Part shown: positions 53,855 to 62,780 of the stretch, piece after piece
Layout of the letters: each line of letters starts with the position of its first letter
Position numbering within the stretch: position 1 is the stretch's first letter
DNA from: Methylotenera_A aquatica
Lineage (GTDB): Bacteria > Pseudomonadota > Gammaproteobacteria > Burkholderiales > Methylophilaceae
Reading direction: 5' to 3'
DNA: 64,000 nt
Assembly: GCA_965601485.1 (NCBI GenBank)
Contig: OZ271846.1
Coordinates: 1,550,001 to 1,614,000 of the forward strand
The notes under the pieces: model-generated
Told to the model about the DNA's origin: nothing
Seen by the model: only the letters and a program-made list of their open reading frames with translations
Databases searched by the model: none
Program-made: the position numbers and the translations under genes

Positions 53855-53993
53855 TCAATTTATAGATGCTGGCAGCGGCTCATTTTCGTCCTCTTTGACC
53901 AGCTCCCATGCAATTTGTTGCACATCTAAAAAATCACCCCAAATAGCCTGGGCCTTCATGCGCAATAAATCTAAAAATAATAACTAGTTTCAT
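53855..53993 (-). pseudogene. N-terminal remnant of a type 1 glutamine amidotransferase
   Basis: From an ATG at 53993 the minus strand reads MKLVIIFRFIAHEGPGYLG, then after a one-base frameshift (a run of four G, probably three originally) DFLDVQQIAWELVKEDENEP and LPASI, followed by a stop at 53855. This is the characteristic start of GMP-synthase-like class I amidotransferases (EGPGY ... FLD ... PW.LV). The catalytic Cys-His-Glu part is gone. The remaining 246 bp up to aroC show nothing recognisable. Confidence 0.75.
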
Positions 53994-54006
53994 GTCATTT
54001 ATATCT

Positions 54007-54558
54007 TTACTTAACAACCTTAAATTGACCATTTTCAATATCGCCTATGTTGTATTTTCCGATGGCGTAACGAATCAAACGTAAAGTTGGAAAGCCGATT
54101 TTGGCGGTCATACGACGTACTTGGCGATTCTTTCCCTCACTGATTTTAATTTCCAACCATGTTGTAGGAGTTGCTTTGCGTTCACGGATAGGTGGATGAC
54201 GTGCCCAAAGGTTGGCAGGTTCATCAATCACACGAATTTCAGCAGGCATTGTGACAAAATCACCCAAATCAACCCTTTGTCTTAATGCTTGTAAATCAGC
54301 ATCCTGAGCAACCCCTTCAACTTGTGCCCAATAAGTTTTAATTTCTTTGTGTTTTGGGTGACTTAATTGGTGTTGCAATGCGCCGTCATCGGTTAAAATA
54401 AGTAAACCTTCGGAATCCGTGTCTAAACGCCCAGCGGCATATACATTCGGAATACCGATAAAGTCTTTTAACGTGGGGTGCCCTGATTGACCGTTTTTTG
54501 GGTCATGCGGGCTAAACTGGCACACGACGTTAAAAGGTTTATTAAATAAAATTATCAT
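54007..54558 (-). CDS. rluE: 23S rRNA pseudouridine synthase, RluE type
   Basis: RluE converts U2457 of 23S rRNA. From the ATG at 54558 the 183-residue protein begins MIILFNKPFNVVCQFSPHD and has the catalytic motif YAAGRLDTDSEGLLILTDDG near residue 46. The family end KNRQVRRMTAKIGFPTLRLIR is present. The frame extends upstream to 54660, but that stretch lies inside icd on the other strand and is unlike RluE. Start codons of rluE and icd are only 13 nt apart. No clear ribosome-binding site precedes the ATG. Confidence 0.9.
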   Translation of the reverse strand: MIILFNKPFNVVCQFSPHDPKNGQSGHPTLKDFIGIPNVYAAGRLDTDSEGLLILTDDGALQHQLSHPKHKEIKTYWAQVEGVAQDADLQALRQRVDLGDFVTMPAEIRVIDEPANLWARHPPIRERKATPTTWLEIKISEGKNRQVRRMTAKIGFPTLRLIRYAIGKYNIGDIENGQFKVVK

Positions 54559-54571
54559 TTTAGGAAATGTA

Positions 54572-55855
54572 ATGGTTTCAAAAACAGTGAATTCAAAGAT
54601 TGTTATTCCCGCTGGTGACAAAATTACCGTCAATGCCGACAATTCGCTTAACGTGCCCAATCACCCTATTATCCCATTTATTGAAGGTGATGGCATAGGT
54701 GTGGACATTACGCCGCCAATGAAAAAAGTAGTGGATGCCGCCGTTGACAAAGCCTACAGCGGCGCACGCAAAATCGCGTGGATGGAAGTTTACGCAGGCG
54801 AAAAAGCCGTTAAAACATACGGTGAAGATAAAGAGGGCAAAGATAGTTGGTTACCGCAAGAAACCATGCAAGCGGTGCGCGATTATGTGATTTCCATCAA
54901 GGGTCCACTCACCACACCAGTTGGTGGCGGCATTCGTTCACTCAATGTATCGCTTCGCCAAGAGCTTGATTTATATGTTTGCATGCGTCCTGTGCAATAT
55001 TTTACTGGCGTACCAAGCCCCGTTAAACATCCAGAAAAAACGAATATGGTGATTTTCCGTGAAAATACGGAAGACATTTACGCGGGTATTGAATGGGCGG
55101 CTGGCACTGATGAAGTGGCAAAAGTGATTCAATTTTTAAGTGACATGGGCATGCGTAAAAAAATCCGCTTCCCAGAAAACTCAGCAATAGGCATCAAACC
55201 AGTATCAATCGATGGTAGCAAACGTTTGATTCGCAAAGCGATTCAATACGCCATTGATAACAATCGCAAAAGTGTCACTATTACCCACAAAGGTAATATC
55301 ATGAAATTTACCGAAGGTGGTTTTAGAGATTGGGGCTACGAATTAGCCAAGCAAGAGTTTGGTGCGGTTGAAATTGATGGCGGCCCATGGCTAGAGATTA
55401 AAAATGAAAATGTGCCAAACGGCATTGTCATTAAAGATTGTATTGCCGATGCATTTTTGCAAGAAATTTTATTGCACCCAAGTGAATATGATGTAGTAAC
55501 AGCCACCAACTTAAATGGCGATTACATGAGTGATGCGTTAGCCGCACAAGTAGGTGGCATTGGCATTGCTCCAGGCGCTAATTTAAGCGATACGGTTGCG
55601 ATGTTTGAAGCGACGCATGGCACGGCACCTAAAATTGCAGGTAAAAATCTTGCTAATCCTAGCTCTATTATTTTGTCAGCCGAAATGATGTTGCGTCATA
55701 TGGGTTGGGTTGAAGCGGCTGATTTAATATTAGCTGGTGTGGGCAAAGCGATTCAAGCTAAACGCGTGACTGGCGATTTTTCAAGTCAAATGGCTGATGC
55801 GACGCAAATAGGTACGGCTGAATTTGGGGATGAAATTATTGCTAATATGGGCTAG
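54572..55855 (+). CDS. icd: Isocitrate dehydrogenase
   Basis: Icd oxidises isocitrate to 2-oxoglutarate. The 427-residue protein has PVGGGIRSLNVSLRQELDLY, FRENTEDIYAGIEW, KGNIMKFTEGGFRDWGYELA and NGDYMSDALAAQVGGIGIAP. The phosphorylatable serine lies in IRSLN. At the coenzyme pocket the sequence is HGTAPKIAG (residues 349-357): Lys354 is the NADP-type residue, but Ile355 replaces the NADP-type Tyr and is normally found with NAD enzymes. The cofactor preference is therefore uncertain. AGGAA lies 6 nt before the ATG. Confidence 0.94.
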   Translation: MVSKTVNSKIVIPAGDKITVNADNSLNVPNHPIIPFIEGDGIGVDITPPMKKVVDAAVDKAYSGARKIAWMEVYAGEKAVKTYGEDKEGKDSWLPQETMQAVRDYVISIKGPLTTPVGGGIRSLNVSLRQELDLYVCMRPVQYFTGVPSPVKHPEKTNMVIFRENTEDIYAGIEWAAGTDEVAKVIQFLSDMGMRKKIRFPENSAIGIKPVSIDGSKRLIRKAIQYAIDNNRKSVTITHKGNIMKFTEGGFRDWGYELAKQEFGAVEIDGGPWLEIKNENVPNGIVIKDCIADAFLQEILLHPSEYDVVTATNLNGDYMSDALAAQVGGIGIAPGANLSDTVAMFEATHGTAPKIAGKNLANPSSIILSAEMMLRHMGWVEAADLILAGVGKAIQAKRVTGDFSSQMADATQIGTAEFGDEIIANMG

Positions 55856-55878
55856 TAGCGCATTTTAATTAGGCAAAA

Positions 55879-55906
55879 AAAATGGCTCGCAGTTGCGAGC
55901 CATTTT
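55879..55906. terminator. Terminator between icd and the cold-shock gene
   Basis: AAAATGGCTCGC - AGTT - GCGAGCCATTTT, a perfect 12-bp stem in an A/T-flanked setting, serves the converging genes. Confidence 0.88.
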
Positions 55907-55957
55907 AGTTTTAAGCTTAATATTTAAACGCTTAACTCGAAGGCAAGCAAAAAGGCT

Positions 55958-56161
55958 TTATGCCTTTTGAATATTAGAAGCTTGTTTACCTTTTGGGCCT
56001 TCAGTCACTTCGAAGCTCACGCGCTGACCTTCTTTAAGACTTTTATAACCAGCTTCAACAATTGCAGAGAAGTGAGCGAATAAATCGTCACCACCATCAT
56101 CTGGCGTAATAAAGCCGAAGCCTTTTGAATCGTTAAACCATTTTACGGTACCTAATGCCAT
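55958..56161 (-). CDS. Cold-shock protein, CspA family
   Basis: The 67-residue single cold-shock domain has both RNA-binding motifs, KWFNDSKGFGFITPDDG (RNP1) and DLFAHFSAI (RNP2). It ends KGKQASNIQKA. It acts as an RNA chaperone. TTAGGA precedes the start. The 407 nt upstream, shared with pilB, are very AT-rich and would allow a long leader as in cspA-type genes. Confidence 0.95.
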   Translation of the reverse strand: MALGTVKWFNDSKGFGFITPDDGGDDLFAHFSAIVEAGYKSLKEGQRVSFEVTEGPKGKQASNIQKA

Positions 56162-56187
56162 TTCTTCATTCCTAACAAAATACTTAA

Positions 56188-56204
56188 CGCATCACAAGGA
56201 TGCG
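56188..56204 (-). promoter_or_regulatory. Hairpin just upstream of the csp ribosome-binding site
   Basis: CGCATC - 5 nt - GATGCG forms a compact stem-loop ending about 20 nt before the ribosome-binding site. It could contribute to temperature-dependent leader structure. No other element is recognised in the 56162-56568 gap. Confidence 0.35.
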
Positions 56205-56568
56205 CTCCAAAAAGTTTGTTTCAAGCACTCTTATATTGCAACAACAAATAACCATTTATCTCAATGTTTAAAGTAACCGTTACACATAGAAACTTAAATA
56301 CAAACACCTATCCACTTTATATGTTACAAATTGTAAAAAGTCAAGCTTAATATATAACAAGCGATTTAATTGCAAAAGTTTATTGTTGAAAACAAATTTG
56401 ATTTACAAAAAATTAACACGTGAATTTTGCATTAACTTTACAAAAAAACATAAAGTGCATTATTATGGACAATAAAATATTGTTTAACTACAATAGTTTA
56501 AATAACACTAATTAAAAACTAGATTAAAAGCTATTAACAATTAAATAATCATCGGTGAGCAATCAATA

Positions 56569-58287
56569 ATGACTGCAAATGCAACTTCAATTAAATTAAG
56601 TGGTTTGGCGCGAATGTTAGTGCAAGAAAAATTGCTTTCTGAAACAGAAGCCAATTTAGCGCAAGCTCAGGCAAACACGTCGCGTGTGCCATTTATTTCG
56701 CAAATTATTGCGGGCAAACGAATAACGGCCGAAAAAATTGCAGAAGTATCATCACACGCTTTTGGATTTCCCTATTTTAATTTAGATGCATTTAATCCAG
56801 ATTATTTACCAGCCAAATCCATCGATACCAAATTAATGCAGACCAATCGCGTGATTGCATTACAAAATCGCAATAATGTATTGTTTGTGGGCATTTCCGA
56901 CCCCACTAATTTGCACTCCTTAGATAGCGTGCAATTCCAAATGGGAATGACTTTATCGCCAGTAGTGGTCGAGGACGACAAACTAGGTCGCTGGATTGAC
57001 CGATTAGTTGAATCTAAAGATACCAGCATGAAATCGCTTGATATGGACGGTGACTTTGATTTGGATATGGGTGGCGACGACTTAGAAAAAGAAGTCGAAA
57101 TATCGCAAGAAGTGGATGATGCTCCTGTCGTTAAATTCTTAAACAAAATGCTGATTGATGCAATTAATATGGGTGCCTCCGATTTGCATTTTGAACCTTA
57201 TGAAAAATTTTATAGGGTACGATATCGCGTCGATGGAATTTTAAAAGACATTACGCAGCCGCCACTAGCCATTAAAGACAAGCTTGCATCACGTATTAAA
57301 GTTATATCAAACATGGATATTTCGGAAAAACGCATTCCACAAGATGGTCGCATGAAATTGGTATTATCTAAAACGCGCACCATTGATTTTAGGGTGAGCA
57401 CTCTACCATTGATTCATGGTGAAAAAATCGTGATGCGTATTTTGGATCCTTCCAGCGCTACGCTTGGAATTGAAGCCCTAGGTTATGAACCTCTTCAGAA
57501 GGAGCGTTTGTTAAATGCGGTAAGTCGTCCTTATGGATTGGTTTTGGTGACCGGCCCAACTGGTTCTGGTAAAACGGTTTCACTTTACACTTGCCTTAAT
57601 ATTTTGAACAATCCAGGCGTAAATATTGCTACCGCTGAAGATCCTTGCGAGATTCCACTAGCAGGCATCAATCAGGTAAACGTGAATGACAAACAAGGCT
57701 TAACCTTTGCTGCCGCCTTAAAATCCTTTTTACGGCAAGATCCAGACATTATTATGATTGGTGAAATTCGTGATCTTGAAACAGCCGACATGGCAATTAA
57801 AGCGGCATCTACAGGCCATATGGTGCTATCAACTTTACACACCAATGATGCACCATCAACCTTAACTCGATTACTTAATATGGGTGTTGCGCCATTTAAT
57901 ATCGCCTCTGCCGTATCACTAATTACCGCGCAACGTTTAGCGCGTCGACTATGTAAAAACTGTAAAGTGCCCATCGACGCACCTAAAGAAGCATTATTGG
58001 ACGTAGGATTTATTGAAGAAGATTTTAACGAAAAATGGCAATTGTACGGCCCAAATATTAATGGCTGCGAGATGTGTAACGCCGGCTACAAAGGTCGCGT
58101 GGGCATTTATCAAGTAATGCCAATCACCGATGCGATTAGCCGCATTATCATGTCGCATGGCAATTCAATTGACATTGCTGACCAAGCCAAACGCGAAGGC
58201 GTGAACGATTTGCGTCGCTCTGGCATATTAAAAGTCATGCAAGGCTTAACTTCAGTTGCAGAAGTAGAAGCTTGTACTAATGAATAA
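56569..58287 (+). CDS. pilB: Type IV pilus assembly (extension) ATPase PilB
   Basis: PilB drives pilus extension. The 572-residue protein has the T2SSE N-terminal domain (to about 150), an acidic linker (MDGDFDLDMGGDDLEKEVE) and the ATPase core. The core has Walker A GPTGSGKTVSLYT near 328, ATAEDPCEI, Walker B DPDIIMIGEIRDLETADMAI and the His box VLSTLHTNDA. The zinc cysteines are in CKNCK (near 461) and CEMCNAGYKGRVGIYQVM (near 500). It is followed by pilC after 50 nt. Confidence 0.95.
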   Translation: MTANATSIKLSGLARMLVQEKLLSETEANLAQAQANTSRVPFISQIIAGKRITAEKIAEVSSHAFGFPYFNLDAFNPDYLPAKSIDTKLMQTNRVIALQNRNNVLFVGISDPTNLHSLDSVQFQMGMTLSPVVVEDDKLGRWIDRLVESKDTSMKSLDMDGDFDLDMGGDDLEKEVEISQEVDDAPVVKFLNKMLIDAINMGASDLHFEPYEKFYRVRYRVDGILKDITQPPLAIKDKLASRIKVISNMDISEKRIPQDGRMKLVLSKTRTIDFRVSTLPLIHGEKIVMRILDPSSATLGIEALGYEPLQKERLLNAVSRPYGLVLVTGPTGSGKTVSLYTCLNILNNPGVNIATAEDPCEIPLAGINQVNVNDKQGLTFAAALKSFLRQDPDIIMIGEIRDLETADMAIKAASTGHMVLSTLHTNDAPSTLTRLLNMGVAPFNIASAVSLITAQRLARRLCKNCKVPIDAPKEALLDVGFIEEDFNEKWQLYGPNINGCEMCNAGYKGRVGIYQVMPITDAISRIIMSHGNSIDIADQAKREGVNDLRRSGILKVMQGLTSVAEVEACTNE

Positions 58288-58337
58288 GTCATTGAACAAA
58301 TTATTATTGAATTTGCAGAATCGAATAAGGAAGCGCA

Positions 58338-59549
58338 ATGGCTGTCACTGCTAATAAACAAATTACCTACCTATGGGAAGGCAAAGATAAAAAAGGTAAA
58401 GTTCTTAAAGGTGAGATGCGTGCGTCTGGCGAAGCGGTTGTGAACGCTACCCTTCGCCGCCAGGGTATTACTGTTACTAAAGTCAAAAAACAAAGTGCAT
58501 TTGCTAGCAAAGGTAAAATTAGCGATAAAGACATCACCCTATTTACTCGTCAATTAGCCACTATGATGAAGGCTGGAGTTCCATTATTACAAGCTTTTGA
58601 TATAGTTGGAAAAGGTCATAACAACCCTGCTGTTGCCAAATTATTAGGTGATATTAAAGCCGATGTTGAAACTGGTAGTAGTTTAAGCGCAGCTTTTCGT
58701 AAGTACCCCTTATATTTCGACGCCTTATTCTGCAATCTGGTTGGAGCTGGAGAACAGGCAGGCATTTTAGACACCTTACTTGATCGCCTTGCCACTTATA
58801 AAGAAAAAATCCAAGCGATTAAAAGCAAAATTAAATCAGCACTGACTTATCCAATATCAATTATTGTTGTCGCTTTTATCATCACTGCCGTGATTATGAT
58901 TTTTGTGATTCCTGCATTTAAAGAATTATTCAGTAGCTTTGGCGCTGACTTGCCAGGCCCAACTGTAGCAGTAATGGCAATCTCTGACATATTTGTAGAG
59001 TGGTGGTGGGCAATATTTGGCTCAATAGGCTTCGGACTTTGGTTTTTCTTTTACACTTGGAAACGCTCTGAAAAAATGCAATCAACTATGGATCGATTGA
59101 TGCTTAAAATGCCAATTTTTGGAGAACTGATTCGCAAAGCCACTATTGCACGCTTTGCACGTACATTATCCACTATGTTTGCAGCGGGTGTCCCTTTAGT
59201 TGAAGCATTAGACTCCGTGGCAGGCGCCGCAGGAAATCGCGTCTACTATGATGCAACTAAAAGGATTCAAAGTGAAATCAGCACTGGCACCAGCTTAACT
59301 GTTGCCATGCAAAATGCGCAAGTTTTTCCGAATATGGTGTTACAAATGACGGCAATTGGTGAAGAATCTGGTGCGCTAGATTCGATGCTAAGTAAAGTAG
59401 CCGATTTTTTTGAGGCTGAAGTAGATGATGCGGTTGCCGCTATATCTAGCCTAATGGAACCCGTGATTATGGTGGTATTAGGGGTATTAATTGGCGGCTT
59501 AGTGATTGCCATGTACTTACCAATCTTCAAAATGGGACAGGTTGTTTAA
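58338..59549 (+). CDS. pilC: Type IV pilus inner-membrane platform protein PilC
   Basis: The 403-residue protein has two T2SSF domains. The first includes LFTRQLATMMKAGVPLLQAF near residue 73, and the second FARTLSTMFAAGVPLVEALD near 272. Three membrane helices are seen near 175-195, 220-240 and 375-395, with GEQAGILDTLL and GEESGALDSML turns. No pilD follows in the window; a strong terminator does. Confidence 0.95.
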   Translation: MAVTANKQITYLWEGKDKKGKVLKGEMRASGEAVVNATLRRQGITVTKVKKQSAFASKGKISDKDITLFTRQLATMMKAGVPLLQAFDIVGKGHNNPAVAKLLGDIKADVETGSSLSAAFRKYPLYFDALFCNLVGAGEQAGILDTLLDRLATYKEKIQAIKSKIKSALTYPISIIVVAFIITAVIMIFVIPAFKELFSSFGADLPGPTVAVMAISDIFVEWWWAIFGSIGFGLWFFFYTWKRSEKMQSTMDRLMLKMPIFGELIRKATIARFARTLSTMFAAGVPLVEALDSVAGAAGNRVYYDATKRIQSEISTGTSLTVAMQNAQVFPNMVLQMTAIGEESGALDSMLSKVADFFEAEVDDAVAAISSLMEPVIMVVLGVLIGGLVIAMYLPIFKMGQVV

Positions 59550-59586
59550 CACGAAAACTTTAATTTAGTAATTAAACCCGATGCCT

Positions 59587-59626
59587 AAAAATCAAAGAGC
59601 CACATTTATGTGGCTCTTTGATTTTT
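59587..59626. terminator. Terminator between pilC and dsbC
   Basis: AAAAATCAAAGAGCCACAT - TT - ATGTGGCTCTTTGATTTTT is a perfect 19-bp inverted repeat between converging genes. Confidence 0.95.
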
Positions 59627-59644
59627 GAAGTAATTGATTGATTA

Positions 59645-60403
59645 TTATTTTCCAGAGGATTTGCTACTAGCCGCCTGCAAATACCGCTCAATCTCTTTAT
59701 AAGGTACTGCACCAGGTATTTTTTTACCATCTGAAAAAATCAATGCTGGCGTACCGGTAATACCAAATTTACGCGCCAATTCACCTACTTTTTCTAACGG
59801 GACTTCACATTTACCTGTAGTTGTAGGCAATTGGTCTTTTAAAATCCAATCAGTCCAAGCCTTTTCACGGTTTGTTGCGCACCAAATACTTCTAGACTTA
59901 TTAGCGGCATCTGGATGCAATTGATCAATCGGATACAAAAAAGTATAAATGGTGACGTCAGTAATATTACTAAGTTCTTTACGCTCTAATTGCTTGCAAT
60001 AAGGGCAATCTACATCCGAAAATACCACCAACTTACGACTACCATTACCTTTAACAATCTTAATCGCCTTATCTAACGGCAGACTATTAAAATCAATTTT
60101 GGTCAGCTCTTCTAAACGCTCACCTGTCACATCCTTTTTTGTCTTTGGATCGACTAGTCGGCCTTCTGCAATGATAAAACTGAGCTTTTCGTCCGTATAA
60201 ATAATCTGCCCGCCCATAAAAACTTCATATAGGCCTGCATATGGCGTTTTAAGAACGCTATCTACTTTAAATTTTGGATAAGCCGCTTCTATGGCTTTTT
60301 TAAGACTCGCTTCATCTGCGACGGCAAAGTGACTTAAGGCCATCATTGATAGCAGAGCGAAGGATTTAAGTAGCTGAATTTTTAGCTTCATGTGTACTTT
60401 CAA
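59645..60403 (-). CDS. dsbC: Thiol:disulfide interchange protein DsbC
   Basis: DsbC is the periplasmic disulfide isomerase kept reduced by DsbD. The 252-residue protein has a signal peptide (LLKSFALLSMMALSHFAVA, cleavage before DEASL) and an N-terminal dimerisation domain. The thioredoxin-like domain has active site FSDVDCPYCKQLER near residue 130 and the cis-proline loop GITGTPALIFSDG. A second ATG four codons in is equally plausible. It follows the ubi genes by 25 nt. Pilin cysteines are a possible local client. Confidence 0.93.
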   Translation of the reverse strand: MKVHMKLKIQLLKSFALLSMMALSHFAVADEASLKKAIEAAYPKFKVDSVLKTPYAGLYEVFMGGQIIYTDEKLSFIIAEGRLVDPKTKKDVTGERLEELTKIDFNSLPLDKAIKIVKGNGSRKLVVFSDVDCPYCKQLERKELSNITDVTIYTFLYPIDQLHPDAANKSRSIWCATNREKAWTDWILKDQLPTTTGKCEVPLEKVGELARKFGITGTPALIFSDGKKIPGAVPYKEIERYLQAASSKSSGK

Positions 60404-60428
60404 AATAGTATGAATAGGTGAATCTTTA

Positions 60429-61607
60429 TTAATGTGCTGCTTGTTTTATTAGTAGTCTCTTCAGGCTAGGTTGCCGTGCAATGGATCGCAAGCCCCAATT
60501 GGTTAATTTTTTCAGCATTGTTTGCTCTGTTGCAAATAAATAATCCAAGCCGCTTGTTAAGGTATTCATGCTCATCACATCGGCTTTTCTAGCGCGCTCA
60601 TATTGACGCAAAAATGCGCGCTCGCCAATATCATGCATCGGATGTAGCTTAGTCGTTAATTGTGCCAATTCTATTACATCCCTAAAACCTAAATTGACAC
60701 CTTGCCCTGCCATTGGGTGTACTTGATGCGCCGCATCGCCCACCAAAACTATACGTTCACCTATCAACTGTGATGCGGTTTGCTGTCTTAACGCGGCGGT
60801 TTTTGTTTCTCCAATTTGTTTTAATTTCCCCATTGATTCTTGCGATTGCATCTGCACTTGTTCACAAAGCGCATCACTGGTTAGTGCTAACAGTTGAGCA
60901 GCTTTTTCGGTTGACACTGACCATACCATGGATACATGTTGATTAGGCAAAGGCAGTAGCGCCAAAATATCATGCGCGTTAAACCATTGTTTTGCTTCAT
61001 TATTATTTGGATTCTCTGCTAGAAAATTGGCGACGACCGCCACTTGATCATAATTTTTTACACTTACACCAATATTAACCTGCTGCCTAACCCATGAATG
61101 CAAACCATCCGCCGCCACAATCAGCTTAGCATTAATTTGCAAGGCTGAGTCTGTACGCAAAATTACATCATTTGTAGTATGTTCAATTTTTGTGCAACGC
61201 GAGTCTGTAACTAATGTCACATCAAGCGACTGCAATTTTCGCCATAAAGCCGCCATTAATTGCTGATTTTCGATTATCAAACCCAACTTTGCCAGATTTG
61301 CATCGGCTGCTTTTAGAACCAAATCAGTTTGTGACCCCCATATATGCATGGCATCAATCGAGCTCACTCGATTTTCATCCACAAAATCCCATACACCAAT
61401 CGATTTAAGCCATACTTCTGTACTAGAAGTTAATGCGTATACGCGCTCATCCCAACTATAAGCACTAAATGTGGGTTTTGTTTCTAAAACAGGCTTATCC
61501 GAAACTAACACTACATTTTTATGTTTGTCAGCCAAAGCGATTGCTGCCGCCAATCCCACCAGACCTGCACCCGCAACAACCACATCACAATCCATTTTAT
61601 TTGCCAT
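60429..61607 (-). CDS. Ubiquinone biosynthesis FAD-dependent hydroxylase (UbiF/UbiI/VisC type)
   Basis: The 392-residue flavoprotein monooxygenase has the N-terminal dinucleotide motif CDVVVAGAGLVGLAAAIALA. It also has the DG motif LIVAADGLHSWVRQQ and the GD motif IVLVGDAAHQVHPMAGQGVN, all as in UbiH/UbiF/UbiI. It adds a hydroxyl to the quinone ring. The stop-start overlap with the upstream ubiH (11 nt) shows co-translation. Which ring position it acts on cannot be told from sequence by eye. Confidence 0.9.
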   Translation of the reverse strand: MANKMDCDVVVAGAGLVGLAAAIALADKHKNVVLVSDKPVLETKPTFSAYSWDERVYALTSSTEVWLKSIGVWDFVDENRVSSIDAMHIWGSQTDLVLKAADANLAKLGLIIENQQLMAALWRKLQSLDVTLVTDSRCTKIEHTTNDVILRTDSALQINAKLIVAADGLHSWVRQQVNIGVSVKNYDQVAVVANFLAENPNNNEAKQWFNAHDILALLPLPNQHVSMVWSVSTEKAAQLLALTSDALCEQVQMQSQESMGKLKQIGETKTAALRQQTASQLIGERIVLVGDAAHQVHPMAGQGVNLGFRDVIELAQLTTKLHPMHDIGERAFLRQYERARKADVMSMNTLTSGLDYLFATEQTMLKKLTNWGLRSIARQPSLKRLLIKQAAH

Positions 61608-62769
61608 AGCTCATTTTACTGACTAAAAATTCGCGTGCTGGCTTAAACATTGAGAGCGCACCAAGACCAAAACCACGCGCGCCAGAAATGCCTATCCAAT
61701 CATTGGAAAATAGTTCTAGCAAACTATCGGTAAATTTAAGACTACCGCGGGCATCTCGTGCTCGCTGCTTTTGATAGTCTTGCAGCATCTGTTCACTCCC
61801 CCACCGCTCGCTTGAAACTGAAATTAACAATTTAGCTAATGCTTCTGCATCGCGCAGTCCCACATTAAAGCCTTGTCCAGCCACTGGATGCATGGTTTGG
61901 GCCGCATTTCCAATAATTGCCAAATGCGGAATAGCCACTGACTTCAATGTGCTCAATTTAAGCGGAAATCGATTGCGCTTTTCTGTGGATAAAAACTGAC
62001 CTACACGGTCACCAAAAGCTAGATGTAATGCCTTTAAAAATGCATCATCATCCAACGCCATTAAGGCGTCAATTTTGGCTTTTTCACCTGTCCACACCAA
62101 ATTAAAGACGTGCGATTCTGGACTTTTACCATCAGGCAATAAAGCCATCGGCCCTGTTGGCGTAAAGCGTTCATAAGCAGTATTGGCATGAGGTAACTCT
62201 GTTTTTACTTTACTGACCAAGGCATCATGGCCATAGTCTTTTGTATTACGCTTAATAATTGGAATATCTTCCAGACTGCGCCCACCATCGGCGATTACCG
62301 CTAAGGAGCTACTGATGCTTATTTCAATATCCACTTGCTTAAAAAAAACTTCTGTCATTTTTGGCAATTGGCGCACTTCTGTAGCAACCGCATCATATAG
62401 AACATGATTCAAATCTAGCGCCGCATCGAGCGCTTTAGTTAACGCGCCATATGGCAGCACATAGCCCAGCGCAGGCAATTTATGTTCGGCGGCTTCTAAC
62501 TTGGTGCGGCCAAAGCCACCGTGTTGCGAAACATGAATGCTTTTAATCTCGGTGGCTTGCCCTTCAATTTCAGACCAAATATTGAGTTTTTCTAAAATTA
62601 AGCGGCTACCATCCGATAACGCCAGCGCACGTGTGTCGCTGTGTGAGGCGCCTTTTGCACGCGCTTCTAACATGCTAAAAGGTATACCATTTTGCTGCAG
62701 GCTAAGCGCCAATAAAGCGCCAACTGGCCCACCACCCACAATAACAATAGAGTCTGCTTGCGCCATCAT
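61597..62769 (-). CDS. ubiH: 2-octaprenyl-6-methoxyphenol hydroxylase
   Basis: The 390-residue flavoprotein has SIVIVGGGPVGALLALSLQQ, the SDTRALALSDGSRLILEKL signature of UbiH, LAVIADGGRS and LAIIGNAAQTMHPVAGQGFN. The GD motif has Asn in place of Asp, as in many UbiH. It lies between pepP and the second hydroxylase in the common pepP-ubiH-ubiF/I order. Confidence 0.92.
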   Translation of the reverse strand: MMAQADSIVIVGGGPVGALLALSLQQNGIPFSMLEARAKGASHSDTRALALSDGSRLILEKLNIWSEIEGQATEIKSIHVSQHGGFGRTKLEAAEHKLPALGYVLPYGALTKALDAALDLNHVLYDAVATEVRQLPKMTEVFFKQVDIEISISSSLAVIADGGRSLEDIPIIKRNTKDYGHDALVSKVKTELPHANTAYERFTPTGPMALLPDGKSPESHVFNLVWTGEKAKIDALMALDDDAFLKALHLAFGDRVGQFLSTEKRNRFPLKLSTLKSVAIPHLAIIGNAAQTMHPVAGQGFNVGLRDAEALAKLLISVSSERWGSEQMLQDYQKQRARDARGSLKFTDSLLELFSNDWIGISGARGFGLGALSMFKPAREFLVSKMSYGK

Positions 62770-62780
62770 TTAAGTATTTT

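Noticed and set aside
54559..54660. N-terminal extension of RluE
   Set aside because: It lies antisense inside icd, has no similarity to RluE, and the ATG at 54558 gives the normal start.
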